Origin: Candidatus Cloacimonadota bacterium
GTDB lineage: Bacteria > Cloacimonadota > Cloacimonadia > Cloacimonadales > TCS61
Assembly (NCBI GenBank): GCA_021735645.1
Contig: JAIPGP010000027.1
Coordinates: forward strand, 1-40,161
Direction: 5' to 3'
DNA: 40,161 nt
The notes under the pieces were generated by a model, which was not told the origin of the DNA, did no database searches, and was given only the letters and a program-made list of their open reading frames with translations. Positions 1-8,561 of the stretch are shown one piece after another. The translations under genes were made by a program, and so were the position numbers. The stretch's first letter is position 1, and each line of letters starts with the position of its first letter.

Positions 1-115
1 TAACAGAGTTTTTAAAAGTATAGAAGAAGTTGAGCAAAGGCTTGTAATCGCGTTAGTCGAATTGAATAAAGAAAAATCAAAAATGAGGAAAATGACTCAT
101 TTTAATTGGATATAA
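1..115 (+). CDS. IS630-family transposase, C-terminal end (partial)
   Basis: The frame beginning at base 2 is open to the TAA at 113-115 and encodes about 37 residues that continue from outside the window. The tail reads ...IEEVEQRLVIALVELNK... and ends KMRKMTHFNWI. IS630/Tc1-mariner transposases typically end in a helix of this kind followed by a short basic stretch and an aromatic-Ile pair, so the family call rests on pattern memory. It is supported by the inverted repeat that follows 5 bp later and by the matching repeat and transposase start at the right end of the window. The catalytic DDE residues lie outside the window. The piece is too short for certainty. Confidence 0.65.
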   Translation, partial: NRVFKSIEEVEQRLVIALVELNKEKSKMRKMTHFNWI

Positions 116-120
116 ATATA

Positions 121-141
121 ATTGATAGCGGTTTGGTATAA
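121..141 (+). repeat. IS630-type terminal inverted repeat (outer right end)
   Basis: The 21 bases starting ATTGATAGCGG and ending TTTGGTATAA are the exact reverse complement of 40023-40043. The repeat lies 5 bp after the transposase stop. It contains TATA at its outer edge, compatible with the TA target duplication of IS630 elements, so the exact boundary is ambiguous by 2-3 bp. Confidence 0.8.
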
Positions 142-344
142 GTACTTTTTTTTACTGATTTCAGATATAATCCTATTATTAATTACATTAATACCTGCAA
201 TATTGGATATTATCATCAGTAGATTTATCAACCGTTTCTTAAGGTAGCAATAGAGTGGCATCCCTGTGGCTTTGAATACAATTTTTGCTGGTTATGCTCC
301 CTTATAGGTACATTAGTTTCATGTAATTTTACTTTTATGACTGC

Positions 345-1547
345 TTACCAGTATTGCTTTATTCTATCAAATACTGCCGACCAGGAATATTTTTTTATCT
401 CCTCTTCCAGAGAAACTGGTTTTTTACGGGCTTTCAAGCATTTTTTAATAGATAAAGCTAACCTCTCTATATAATCTGGAATATCGTACATCATAGGAAT
501 GTAAGTAGTATCCAAATCGGGAAGAGTGACAAAATCTATCATTCCTGATTCGCAGATATCTTTGCCCAGCCACTCTTTAACTCCCGGCAGATCATTAACT
601 ATTACCTGCAAGCCACAGGCTAAGGCTTCTATAAGCACCAGCGGCAAACCTTCATAATATGATGGCAGTATAAAAATATTGGAAGAGCGGAAAATATCTG
701 CCAGTTCCTGTTGAGTGATGTTTCCGGTAAATTCAAGTGGATAAGAACATTTTTCTGCTATTTCTTTCAATTTATATAATTCGCTGCCAGCACCAGAACC
801 GCAGATTGTCAGTTCAAATCTGTCATCTGCTAAATAGCAGTATTGCAGAGTAGCAAGTAACTCTTTTGTACCTTTTGCATAGGAAATTTTACTAGCATAC
901 ACCAGTTTTTTAACTTTATTTGACTGGCGTTTTTCGGGATAGAAAACAGTTTCATTATAGCCATTGCCAGTAATAATAATTTTCTCAGGATCAAGCTGAA
1001 ATTCATCGATCAGTTTAGCTTTTTGGGTTTTATTCAAGGCAAACACCAGCTCTGCTTTCTGCAGATGCGGCAGAATCTGAGCCGCAAGTCGGGGACAGAA
1101 TTTTGCCTGCCTGAGAGCAGTGCCATGATTGATCAGATATAAGGGTGTATCGGGTGCGATCTGCCGGGCAAGAGCTGAGAGCAGCCAGAGATGATGGCTG
1201 AGAATAATATCCGGCTGAAACTCCTCTACTGCTTTGGTTATCTGCTGGTTAAAAGCAGTTTCCCACTTTATAAGCTGCCTGGGAGTCAATTTATCATAGC
1301 GCGTACTTTTATAGGGCATCACATTGCTCATCCCCACTACCGGAAAGGGTAAATCCCCACTTTCAAACCAGACAGGATAAAGCTGAGGCTGATATCCAGC
1401 ATCAAAAACAACCTTCTCTCCAGCAGGAATTCCGCATAACACAGCCTGCTGATGACCTTCTGCATCTGCCAGCCGAACTATTGACTGCAGATAAACACCA
1501 CTACCCGTGAATCCTGGTTTTTGTGCCAGTAAATGCAGAATTTTCAC
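345..1547 (-). CDS. GT4-family glycosyltransferase
   Basis: A 400-residue GT-B fold glycosyltransferase, probably cytoplasmic or membrane-peripheral, transferring a sugar from an activated donor to a glycan or lipid acceptor; the substrate cannot be read from sequence. The N-terminal Rossmann half has a Gly-rich acceptor loop (GFTGSGVYLQS, residues 12-22). The C-terminal half starts with a KKLVYASKISYAKGTKEL strand-loop (~213-230). It carries the EX7E signature of the family, E299 and E307, inside PSYYEGLPLVLIEALACG. The start is GTG at 1547, preceded by AGGGAG at 1553-1558; no in-frame ATG fits better. No other glycan gene is adjacent, so the pathway is unknown. It is transcribed away from the secreted-protein gene at 1736, from a shared 188-bp intergenic region. 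Confidence 0.85.
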   Translation of the reverse strand: MKILHLLAQKPGFTGSGVYLQSIVRLADAEGHQQAVLCGIPAGEKVVFDAGYQPQLYPVWFESGDLPFPVVGMSNVMPYKSTRYDKLTPRQLIKWETAFNQQITKAVEEFQPDIILSHHLWLLSALARQIAPDTPLYLINHGTALRQAKFCPRLAAQILPHLQKAELVFALNKTQKAKLIDEFQLDPEKIIITGNGYNETVFYPEKRQSNKVKKLVYASKISYAKGTKELLATLQYCYLADDRFELTICGSGAGSELYKLKEIAEKCSYPLEFTGNITQQELADIFRSSNIFILPSYYEGLPLVLIEALACGLQVIVNDLPGVKEWLGKDICESGMIDFVTLPDLDTTYIPMMYDIPDYIERLALSIKKCLKARKKPVSLEEEIKKYSWSAVFDRIKQYW

Positions 1548-1659
1548 ATTTTCTCCCTACTTCATTTTCTTTATTCAAAAACGAAAAATTGCCTGTTATT
1601 GACAAGAAGAAATTACCCGTTGACTAAGTTAACTTTGTTCACTGCGTTCACAAAAAAGC

Positions 1660-1730
1660 TTGACACCTGCTAAATATATTTAACAAATTAACATGTGTGC
1701 TTATGTGCATTTACACTAATAAACTGGAGG
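1660..1730 (+). promoter_or_regulatory. -35-like box and RBS of the secreted-protein/beta-lactamase operon
   Basis: TTGACA stands at 1660-1665. A -10 is less clear: TAACAA at 1681-1686 gives a short 15-bp spacing. CTGGAGG at 1724-1730 is a good ribosome binding site for the ATG at 1736 and argues against the longer frame that begins at 1697. Confidence 0.4.
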
Positions 1731-1735
1731 AATAT

Positions 1736-3337
1736 ATGAAGAAATTACTAATTATTATGGTTTTATGTTATGCAGCATTTCTGGGAGCAGAAGGTACCTT
1801 ATTTGTGGGACTGGAAGGCTCTTCACCGGTCACTTATCAGAGTAATATGGAAGGATTTCCAGAGATAGAATGGAATACTCTATTTTCCATGGATGTAAGC
1901 GGAGCAGCAGCAACACCTGATGGCAGGATATATCTCTGCGAAGGAGCCTTCACCACGCACCTTTATGAGGCAAGCCTGACTATTAATCCCCAGCAGATAT
2001 GCACTATAGCTAATGATATGAGTGCTCTTGCCTATGGCAGAGATACGTTGTGGGGCTATTCAAATTATGCCACACCGCTGGGAATATACAGCATCGATAC
2101 TGAAACCGGAGCTACTGAACTGGCGCTGGGTGTGGCACCTTACCGTTTCTTTGCACTTGATTATAATCCTGATGATGATCTGTTTTATGGCTATACCGAG
2201 TATGGAGCTTCCGGACTATATTCCATCAATATTGATACGGGAGAAATGATCCAGCTTGCCGGCAGCATTCCAGCCACAAATGGACAGGGTCGCGGTATGG
2301 CAGTGGGCGATAATACCGTGTTTCTTACAGCCACACGCGGAGATGACGGCATACCTTATTTTGCGTATGATATATCCCAGGGTGCTGGCGGTGAATGGGT
2401 GGAATTCCCTAATCCCTATCCTGCCTATCACTCTACCGGCGGCGCTGCCTGGATTGCTGCCCCGGATGAAAATGTGATCATTCAGGGTCATGTAGTGAGC
2501 AGTGATTTTCCTGAAACCGGGGAACCGGATTGTCTTGTAACTTTAGAAGGACAGACGGATTACGAAACAGAAACTGATGAGAATGGTGATTTTATCTTTG
2601 CCGAAGTGGCTTATAATGCCAATTATGACCTGGAAATAAATAAAGACGGCTTTGACCTCTATACAGATGATATCACGGTCGGGATAGAAGATATTGATCT
2701 GGGTACGATCATCCTGCAGGAAACACCATATCCGGCTGAAAACGTAACTGCTATTGAAACTGTGCAATATGAAGAAGTAACCGTAAGCTGGGATGATCCA
2801 GATTTGAGAATGCTGGAAGGTTATATTGTCTATCGCTTTCTGGAATGCTTTAGCGGCAATCCCGAATTATGGGATGTATTGATCGAAGATACTTTTGACA
2901 ATGAATACATAGATACCGGCTGGGCAGAATTGCCGGCTAATCTCTGGCAATATGCAGTGATCGCCCATTATACCAGCGGAATATATTCTGAACCGGCATT
3001 TTCTGACCCGATCGAGAAAATAGTAACCGGCAGCACAGAAAATAATATCCCGGTTCAGATTTGCGAGATACAGTCGATATATCCTAATCCTTTTAATCCG
3101 GCAGTTACCATAGCCTATCATATAGCCGAAGCAGCGTATGTAGAGGTTAATATCTATAATTTAAAGGGACAACTTGTGAAACAGCTTGATAGTGAAGAAT
3201 TCCAGAGCGGGGAACATCAAATTAACTGGCTGGGAGTCGATCAATATGGCAATATCCAACCCTCAGGAGTCTATCTGGTCAATATTTCTATTAATGGCAT
3301 AGTAAATCAAACTGCCAAAGTATTATTATTGAAGTAA
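1736..3337 (+). CDS. Secreted protein with CarboxypepD-like, FN3 and type IX sorting domains
   Basis: A 533-residue exported protein. The start is ATG 1736, with CTGGAGG just upstream and a signal peptide MKKLLIIMVLCYAAFLGAEG immediately after. Residues ~20-255 have repeated short strands (GxxxLYSI-type blades) that suggest a beta-propeller; this is inference. Next come a carboxypeptidase-regulatory-like beta-sandwich (IIQGHVVSSD...TDENGDFIFAEV, ~257-335), an FN3-like domain (ENVTAIETVQYEEVTVSWDD, ~338-430) and the C-terminal sorting domain (IYPNPFNPAVTIAY...IYNLKGQLVK...SGVYLVNI...KVLLLK). The last is the Por/T9SS type A signal of the FCB group, so the protein should reach the cell surface or the medium. 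The beta-lactamase-like lipoprotein starts 9 bp downstream, so the two are probably co-transcribed. No enzymatic motif is visible. Confidence 0.8.
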   Translation: MKKLLIIMVLCYAAFLGAEGTLFVGLEGSSPVTYQSNMEGFPEIEWNTLFSMDVSGAAATPDGRIYLCEGAFTTHLYEASLTINPQQICTIANDMSALAYGRDTLWGYSNYATPLGIYSIDTETGATELALGVAPYRFFALDYNPDDDLFYGYTEYGASGLYSINIDTGEMIQLAGSIPATNGQGRGMAVGDNTVFLTATRGDDGIPYFAYDISQGAGGEWVEFPNPYPAYHSTGGAAWIAAPDENVIIQGHVVSSDFPETGEPDCLVTLEGQTDYETETDENGDFIFAEVAYNANYDLEINKDGFDLYTDDITVGIEDIDLGTIILQETPYPAENVTAIETVQYEEVTVSWDDPDLRMLEGYIVYRFLECFSGNPELWDVLIEDTFDNEYIDTGWAELPANLWQYAVIAHYTSGIYSEPAFSDPIEKIVTGSTENNIPVQICEIQSIYPNPFNPAVTIAYHIAEAAYVEVNIYNLKGQLVKQLDSEEFQSGEHQINWLGVDQYGNIQPSGVYLVNISINGIVNQTAKVLLLK

Positions 3338-3346
3338 GAAGGACTA

Positions 3347-4456
3347 ATGAGAGAATTGTTGCTTATTATCCCCATTCTTCTTCTGCTGTTTGCCTGCAGC
3401 TCAGATGATGAACCTAAGTTTTTTACAGCAGAACTCACTTCGGAAATCGACTCGCTGCTCACAGGAATAATGACAACAGAAAATCTGCCCAGTATTGCTG
3501 TTTCCATTGAAGTCGATGGCGAGATTTACAATTATTGTGCAGGAATTGAGGATTTGGAGACCGATAATGAACGGCAGCTTGATTCTCAATTCAGAATAGC
3601 ATCAATCACCAAAACTTTTACTGCTACTTTGATCATGATGCTGGCTGATGAAGGACTTTTGCATACTGAAGATTACCTGATGCATTATCTCCCGGATTTT
3701 CCTAATGCAGAATATATTACACTGAAAGACCTTTTAATGATGCGCAGCGGAATAAAAGATTATGCTGATGCAGATTTTTTGGAACTCATCTATGCTCAGC
3801 CTTTTATTGAATTTGAACAGGACTCATTGATTGCCATATCTGCCGCTCTGGAAGATGAGTTTACTGCGCCTGATGAAAACACGGTTTACTGTAATGCGAA
3901 TTATACTATTTTAGGCAAAGTAATCGAAATAGTGACCGGAAATAACCTTCAAACCGAATATCATAACCGGATTATCGAACCCTTTGGACTAACGCATACC
4001 TATTACCCTTTGCAAGGTGACTACGAATTGCCAGGCAGTTTGCACGGCTATTGCTGGGAAGAAGACCATTTTATTGATTACACAGAACTGAACCCCTTGT
4101 GGGCTGGTGCCGCTGGAGCGTTGATTTCAGATATTGCCGACCTGCGCACTTATGTCCGTTGGATGTTTTATGGCTTCAATATGAATCCGGCAATCCAGCA
4201 GGAAAGATTGCAGACAATTACTATGCAGGGAGCTCCGGACTGGTTTCAGTATGGCGAAGGAATTGCCAAGCTGGGTGGATTCTATGGTCATAATGGTACT
4301 ATCTTTGGCTTTTGTACTGATATGTGGTATCAACCCGAAAGTGATGCGACTGTTATCGTAAGCGTCAATCGCCTTGACCTCGATGATCATTCCCAGGCTA
4401 CTGATATTTTCCTGCAGCTGAGCCGTATAGTTTTCCCTGAATACGTAAGCTGGTAA
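3347..4456 (+). CDS. Beta-lactamase/DD-peptidase-fold serine hydrolase lipoprotein
   Basis: A 369-residue member of the beta-lactamase (class C, Pfam PF00144) family, which includes esterases, D-aminopeptidases and PBP4-like proteins as well as beta-lactamases. The catalytic SxxK is S86-I-T-K89. The second motif Y181-C-N183 sits in VYCNANYTILG, and the third motif is HNG (GHNGTIFGF, ~residue 325) in place of KTG, as in many esterase-type members. The N-terminus MRELLLIIPILLLLFACSSDD is a lipoprotein signal with the lipid Cys at 17 followed by acidic residues, so the protein is anchored in the periplasm or outer membrane. AGAAGGAC precedes the start. It lies 9 bp after the secreted protein gene and is followed by a strong hairpin. 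Peptidoglycan or ester hydrolysis is plausible; drug resistance cannot be inferred. Confidence 0.88.
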   Translation: MRELLLIIPILLLLFACSSDDEPKFFTAELTSEIDSLLTGIMTTENLPSIAVSIEVDGEIYNYCAGIEDLETDNERQLDSQFRIASITKTFTATLIMMLADEGLLHTEDYLMHYLPDFPNAEYITLKDLLMMRSGIKDYADADFLELIYAQPFIEFEQDSLIAISAALEDEFTAPDENTVYCNANYTILGKVIEIVTGNNLQTEYHNRIIEPFGLTHTYYPLQGDYELPGSLHGYCWEEDHFIDYTELNPLWAGAAGALISDIADLRTYVRWMFYGFNMNPAIQQERLQTITMQGAPDWFQYGEGIAKLGGFYGHNGTIFGFCTDMWYQPESDATVIVSVNRLDLDDHSQATDIFLQLSRIVFPEYVSW

Positions 4457-4478
4457 TACATAATATATCACAAAATCA

Positions 4479-4514
4479 GACCTTGCGGATGGTCGCCAGA
4501 CCTCCGCAATGGTC
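4479..4514 (+). terminator. Long hairpin after the beta-lactamase-like gene (possible terminator or REP-like palindrome)
   Basis: The arms GACC-TTGCGGA-(T)-GGTC and GACC-TCCGCAA-(T)-GGTC pair along their whole length around a GCCA loop, with two bulged Ts. It starts 22 bp after the stop at 4456. No T-run follows, so it may be an mRNA-stabilising or REP-type structure rather than an intrinsic terminator. A second weaker pairing, CCCCT...AGGGG, occurs at about 4524-4576. Confidence 0.5.
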
Positions 4515-4654
4515 GTCCCTTCACCCCTCTGACCCAGAATACTCCTCAGCACATTATTAACACTCTCAGGGGGATGCGTGATTAACAATGCAATTGACAA
4601 GATAGAGAGATTTAAATTTAATCGCAGCTAAATAATAAAACGGAGTAGAAAGTA

Positions 4655-5920
4655 ATGATAAATTTAATCAAAAACTGGCTACTGGAATTGGGCTTGCAAT
4701 CACCTCAAGCTTCTGTTTCAGCCTCAATCATTTCATTTATAATTATGCTGTCAGCAGCCTGGATAGCTTATTTACTCACTAATAAAGTAATACTGCGTAA
4801 TATGAAAAAATTAATTGATAAAACACAAGCTCGCTGGGATAATATATTTTATGATCAGAAAGTATTCAGCCGGCTTTCTCATTTAGTTCCAGCGCTCATT
4901 ATCTATTATGTTGTGACTCTGGTATTACCTGATTTCCCGCGAGCAGTGGAAGCAATTCAGACAGCAGCCTATTTATATATCGTAATTACAGCCTTATTAG
5001 TAATTAATGCTTTTTTGAATGCTTTACATGAAATCTATAATACAATGCCTGTTGCCAAAAATCGTCCTATCAAGGGTGTTGTTCAGGTAATCAAAATATT
5101 CACCTACATTCTTGGGTTTGGGGTATTTGTATCCATAATCTTTGATAAGAATCTTACTTCATTTTTCACCGGATTAGGCGCGATGGCAGCAGTCATCATG
5201 CTGATATTCAAAGATACTATACTTGGTTTTGTGGCTGGTATTCAGCTATCTGCGAACGATATGGTTAGTCTGGGTGACTGGGTGGAAATGCCCAGCAGAA
5301 ATGCGGATGGAATTGTAACTGACATTTCACTGAATACAGTTAAAATACAGAACTGGGATAGAACAATAAGCACAATTCCGCCTTATGCTCTTATTACTGA
5401 GTCATTCACAAACTGGCGAGGTATGGAAGAATCAGGTGGTAGAAGAATTAAGCGTTCCCTTTATATTGATATAAAGAGCATTCGCTTTTTAAACTCAACA
5501 GATCTGGAACAACTTAAGAAAATTCAGATAATCAGAGAATACATTATAAACAGAGAAAAAGAAGTTGCCGATTTTAACAGGCAAAATCAGGTTGATGACA
5601 GTGTTCTCGTTAATGGAAGAAGACTTACTAACATTGGTACATTCCGCCGCTATGTAGAGGAATACTTGAAACAGCATCCCCAGATACACAATGATATGAC
5701 TTTCCTGGTACGCCAGCTTCAGCCCACGGAAAAAGGACTGCCACTGGAGATATACGTTTTTTGTAAAGACCAGAGATGGGCTTTTTACGAAAGCATTCAG
5801 GCAGATATTTTTGACCATCTTCTGGCTGTTATACCACAGTTTTCACTAAGTATATATCAATATCCGGGGAGTGATGATCTAAGATTGTTTGCTCAAAATC
5901 ATTCACCGTCAGCACATTAG
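4655..5920 (+). CDS. ybdG: MscS-family mechanosensitive channel, YbdG/MscM type
   Basis: A 421-residue inner-membrane channel that opens under membrane tension to release solutes on osmotic downshift. Several hydrophobic segments occupy residues ~20-175 (SIISFIIMLSAAWIAYLL, LVPALIIYYVVTLVL, AAYLYIVITALLVINAFL, IKIFTYILGFGVFVSIIF). The pore-lining helix and MscS beta domain follow (TGLGAMAAVIMLIFKDTILGF, then LGDWVEM...GIVTDISLNTVKIQNWDRTISTIP). The C-terminal part has the YbdG-specific features: GGRRIKRSLYID, RLTNIGTFRRYVEEYL, FLVRQLQPTEKGLPLEIYVF and IQADIFDHLLA. Total length is close to E. coli YbdG (415). CGGAG at 4641-4645 supports the ATG. It appears monocistronic and ends convergently against the truncated gene at 6066. 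Confidence 0.92.
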   Translation: MINLIKNWLLELGLQSPQASVSASIISFIIMLSAAWIAYLLTNKVILRNMKKLIDKTQARWDNIFYDQKVFSRLSHLVPALIIYYVVTLVLPDFPRAVEAIQTAAYLYIVITALLVINAFLNALHEIYNTMPVAKNRPIKGVVQVIKIFTYILGFGVFVSIIFDKNLTSFFTGLGAMAAVIMLIFKDTILGFVAGIQLSANDMVSLGDWVEMPSRNADGIVTDISLNTVKIQNWDRTISTIPPYALITESFTNWRGMEESGGRRIKRSLYIDIKSIRFLNSTDLEQLKKIQIIREYIINREKEVADFNRQNQVDDSVLVNGRRLTNIGTFRRYVEEYLKQHPQIHNDMTFLVRQLQPTEKGLPLEIYVFCKDQRWAFYESIQADIFDHLLAVIPQFSLSIYQYPGSDDLRLFAQNHSPSAH

Positions 5921-5956
5921 ATAATATTCTAATTCGTTTTGGCAGGAAAATATTAG

Positions 5957-6022
5957 CGGACTTTGTCCGAATTAAAGATGATAGGGCTAGGAAGCAGAAC
6001 CGTGGGTCTGCCCTCTAACCCT
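5957..6022. terminator. Two hairpins between convergent genes
   Basis: A short perfect stem CGGAC-TTT-GTCCG lies at 5957-5969. A longer imperfect stem runs from 5983 to 6022 (AGGG.TAG..GCAGA.CC pairing with GG.TCTGC..CTA.CCCT around a tiny loop). They sit in the 145-bp gap between the stops at 5920 (+) and 6066 (-), so bidirectional termination is the likely role. Neither has a long T-run. Confidence 0.45.
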
Positions 6023-6065
6023 GTCATACATCGAGATGCGAGGCTTGATCAATAAAAAGTTTGAG

Positions 6066-6890
6066 CTATTTGAGTAAGATCATTTTACCGGTTGCTGAGT
6101 CTTTATCAGTATTAATTCTATAGAAATATACTCCTGAGAGAACATCTTCTGCATTCCAGATAAGGTCATGCTGCCCAGCATCGAAATGTTCATCGGCAAT
6201 AGTATCTACTTTCTGACCTTTGATATTATAAACCTCGATCCGGACATTTGACGCCTGATCAAGATGGAAAGCTATCTCTGTCCCAGGATTGAAGGGATTG
6301 GGATAATTGCATAGTTCGTAATGATTTTTTACTATTTCCGGCTCATCATTGCTAACCTGGATTTCTTCCGCTAAAGTGTAAATATCAATCATTGTATCAT
6401 TCTCACAGAAAAAGAGCAGTTCTCCAGCACTATTTTGTAAAATATCAAAAGGCATAATTTCAGGTATTTCAGCTAATTCTATCTGACCGGTCAGCCGGTT
6501 ACGTATCTCGCAAAACGGCAAACCTTCTGAACCATAAGTATAGAAGTACAAAATAAAATAATCACCGAGATTTGTGGTAGTGCAGGTAGAGCTTCTTAAG
6601 TTCATGGATTCAATTCCTACGCTGCAATCAAGCCATCTTAATGCCGAGAAATCTGATAAACAGCTGCGGAACTCATCCTGAGGAGAAGTCCAGAATACAG
6701 GTCCATAGTCATGATAATGTTCATCATTTTTACTCACATAACAGAGCATGAAATTAAAACTGCGAGTCAAAGAGAATATACCCGTAGTTTGAGACGGGGA
6801 ATCCAGAGAAATAAGCTTAACTCCCTGTTCATAACTATGGTGAAAGTTTGTCTGATCAAATCTTCCTCCAGCTAAGCAGATTAGTTTTTC
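6066..6890 (-). pseudogene. 5'-truncated secreted protein with type IX sorting domain
   Basis: The frame is open from 6890 down to the stop at 6066, and an in-frame TAG sits at 6891-6893. It has no ATG start: the only usable initiator near the front is TTG at 6770, with no recognisable ribosome binding site. There is no signal peptide from either point, which a sorting-domain cargo requires. The last ~80 residues are a complete sorting domain (NYPNPFNPGTEIAFHLDQ...IYNIKGQKV...SGVYFY...KMILLK). The part before it (about 190 residues from the start of the open frame) has no family I recognise. I read it as the 3' remnant of a longer secreted-protein gene. An intact small ORF from TTG 6770 (234 residues) remains possible but could not be exported in the usual way. 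Its sorting domain is unusually close to that of the gene at 14553. Confidence 0.6.
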
Positions 6891-7195
6891 CTAAATATGT
6901 GTAACATTTTAACGCAGTAATTTTGAATTAAATACGACGTGAAGAGCTTAAATATCCGTTGATATTGAAGCGATGAACAACGCAGATAGAATTTAAAAGA
7001 ACAAGTTAAAAGTCACAGATATTTATGAGGTAATGCTTATTATTGATATTATGAGGCGTAAGTTGTTAAAGGAGGCAGCGTGATGTTTAACAGACTCCCT
7101 GATAGACATAAAATATAATCTTAATCTGGAAAGATTAAGCTACGTGGTGTATGGTTGGAATCTCAAGTTAATCTGATGAGTCCTTCATCTTATGT
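6891..7195. other. Gene-free spacer upstream of the truncated gene
   Basis: About 305 bp between the remnant at 6066-6890 and the end of the regulator gene at 7196. I see no ORF with a start and RBS, no clear terminator and no repeat. It may hold the eroded 5' half of the truncated gene, but I could not follow a continuous coding frame through it. Confidence 0.4.
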
Positions 7196-8068
7196 TTATT
7201 GCTTCTTTTCTGAGTATTTTTTCTGCAGGAGTTTTATGCCTGGGGCACAGTCAAAAAACAGGCTGGCATAATCATTGATGCCTGCCCAGATTTCTTCCCG
7301 GCTCAGTCCCTTGCGAAATAAACCAATTATATTATTGAAAGCCATTTCATAGAGCATGTCACTGTATATCCAGCCACTGATATAAACATTGCTGCTGCAT
7401 AGTGCATTGACTAATTCCTCACTGTCGGGCTCAAAATTAGCGATCAGAAATACATCACCATCAGCAGCGAGGCAAAACCAGTCGATTTTCCAGGGTTCAT
7501 AGCTTCTGCCAGGAGGTGTATAATACTGAAAATTGATTACATGTGAACCCTTCACGTGGTATGATCCGTCACTGAGAATAACCACTTTCACTCCTCTGGC
7601 AGTGGCTGATTCCAATTCTACCCCAATCTTGGCAAGCTGCAGCTTAGTAGCATCCACAAAGATGATCTCTTTTGTATTCCTGATTAATTTAAGAGCTTCT
7701 TCATAAACCTGGCTAACTGTTTGTAAACTGTATATCTGACTGTCATCTTCTTCAGGTTTAAGGTGTTTAAATGCCTGACTGATATTTTCCTTTTTTACCA
7801 GAAAAGCTCTTTCCTGCTGCTCCAGCACCTGTTCAATGGGCACAGCCCTGTAATACTTATTACTGCTGTCACCCTGCAATTGAACTATGGCACCCTTTTG
7901 CTCCAGTTTTTTGAGAGCCTGATAGACATTTGAGCGTGATTTGCCGGTGATGCCAGCGATTTTGTAGCCTGTTTGAGCTGAGTTTCTCAGTAAGGCAAGA
8001 TATACTTCAGCTTCTACCTGATTGAAGTCTACTTCCATCAGCAAAGTAATCAATTTTTCATCATTCAT
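7196..8068 (-). CDS. TrmB-family transcriptional regulator
   Basis: A 290-residue DNA-binding regulator. Residues 1-75 form a winged helix-turn-helix of the TrmB type (LMEVDFNQVEAEVYLALL...TGYKIAGITGKSRSNVYQALKKLEQKGAIVQ...KYYRAVP). A coiled linker follows (IEQVLEQQERAFLVKKENISQAF, ~78-100), then an effector domain resembling the PLD-like TrmB C-terminal domain (LIRNTKEIIFVDATKLQLAKIGVELESATARGVKVVILSDG). TrmB proteins are best known from archaea as sugar-responsive regulators; bacterial members exist and the ligand here is unknown. The start ATG at 8068 has GGGAT upstream. It is monocistronic, with no neighbour that betrays a target, so self-regulation or action on the secreted-protein genes is only a guess. 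Confidence 0.85.
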   Translation of the reverse strand: MNDEKLITLLMEVDFNQVEAEVYLALLRNSAQTGYKIAGITGKSRSNVYQALKKLEQKGAIVQLQGDSSNKYYRAVPIEQVLEQQERAFLVKKENISQAFKHLKPEEDDSQIYSLQTVSQVYEEALKLIRNTKEIIFVDATKLQLAKIGVELESATARGVKVVILSDGSYHVKGSHVINFQYYTPPGRSYEPWKIDWFCLAADGDVFLIANFEPDSEELVNALCSSNVYISGWIYSDMLYEMAFNNIIGLFRKGLSREEIWAGINDYASLFFDCAPGIKLLQKKYSEKKQ

Positions 8069-8150
8069 ATCCCGATTCTTCCCTTTTAGTGTTTCTATGA
8101 GACAATACTTACATTGTAGTAACCAGCGGTCAAGCAGATAATTTGAGACA

Positions 8151-8498
8151 AATAAAAGAGAACCTGATATCCCTCTGTTTTTTCATAGCAGGTGCTTTAA
8201 TGATAATTTACCAGTTAAGTAGGACTTGCAGCGCTGGCGGTACTCCGGAAGTGGGGCGAGAACTACGACCAATCACCTAATCTATTCCACATTTCAAACT
8301 GAGAAGTATATCATGCTGGAATCTGCTGATAAAGGTCGTCATCTGCGCCCCACCTGGAAATACCCGGCGGTGCATGTATGACTTAGCTGCAGAAATTTAT
8401 CTAAAAAGGGGCAACCATTTCGGAGGTTTTCCAACCATACGGGAGGTTTCAATTGGTGAGATAAAAGAAAACCTGGCATCCCCCTGTTTTATTTCCTG
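8151..8498. repeat. MITE-like block: imperfect palindrome flanked by direct repeats
   Basis: Two ~39-bp direct repeats (8151-8189 and 8460-8498; both read AAAAGA.AACCTG..ATCCC.CTGTTTT) flank a large imperfect palindrome. Its arms are 8224-8270 and 8334-8378; shared core elements are GTGGGGCG and ACGACC on one strand and their complements on the other. The loop contains a smaller pairing (TTCCA...TGGAA). No ORF is present. The layout resembles a small non-autonomous mobile element, but I cannot name it. Confidence 0.45.
8412..8451 (+). repeat. Two tandem 20-bp units
   Basis: CAACCATTTCGGAGGTTTTC (8412-8431) is followed directly by CAACCATACGGGAGGTTTCA (8432-8451), 15 of 20 bases identical. 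They lie inside the MITE-like block. Confidence 0.5.
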
Positions 8499-8561
8499 AA
8501 ACTTGACATAACTAATTGATATTATGTGTATTATAAATGATATTGTTATCAAATTAAATTG

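Noticed and set aside
3347-4456. Antibiotic-resistance beta-lactamase
   Set aside because: The SxxK/YxN/HNG set is shared with esterases and peptidases; no feature singles out drug hydrolysis.
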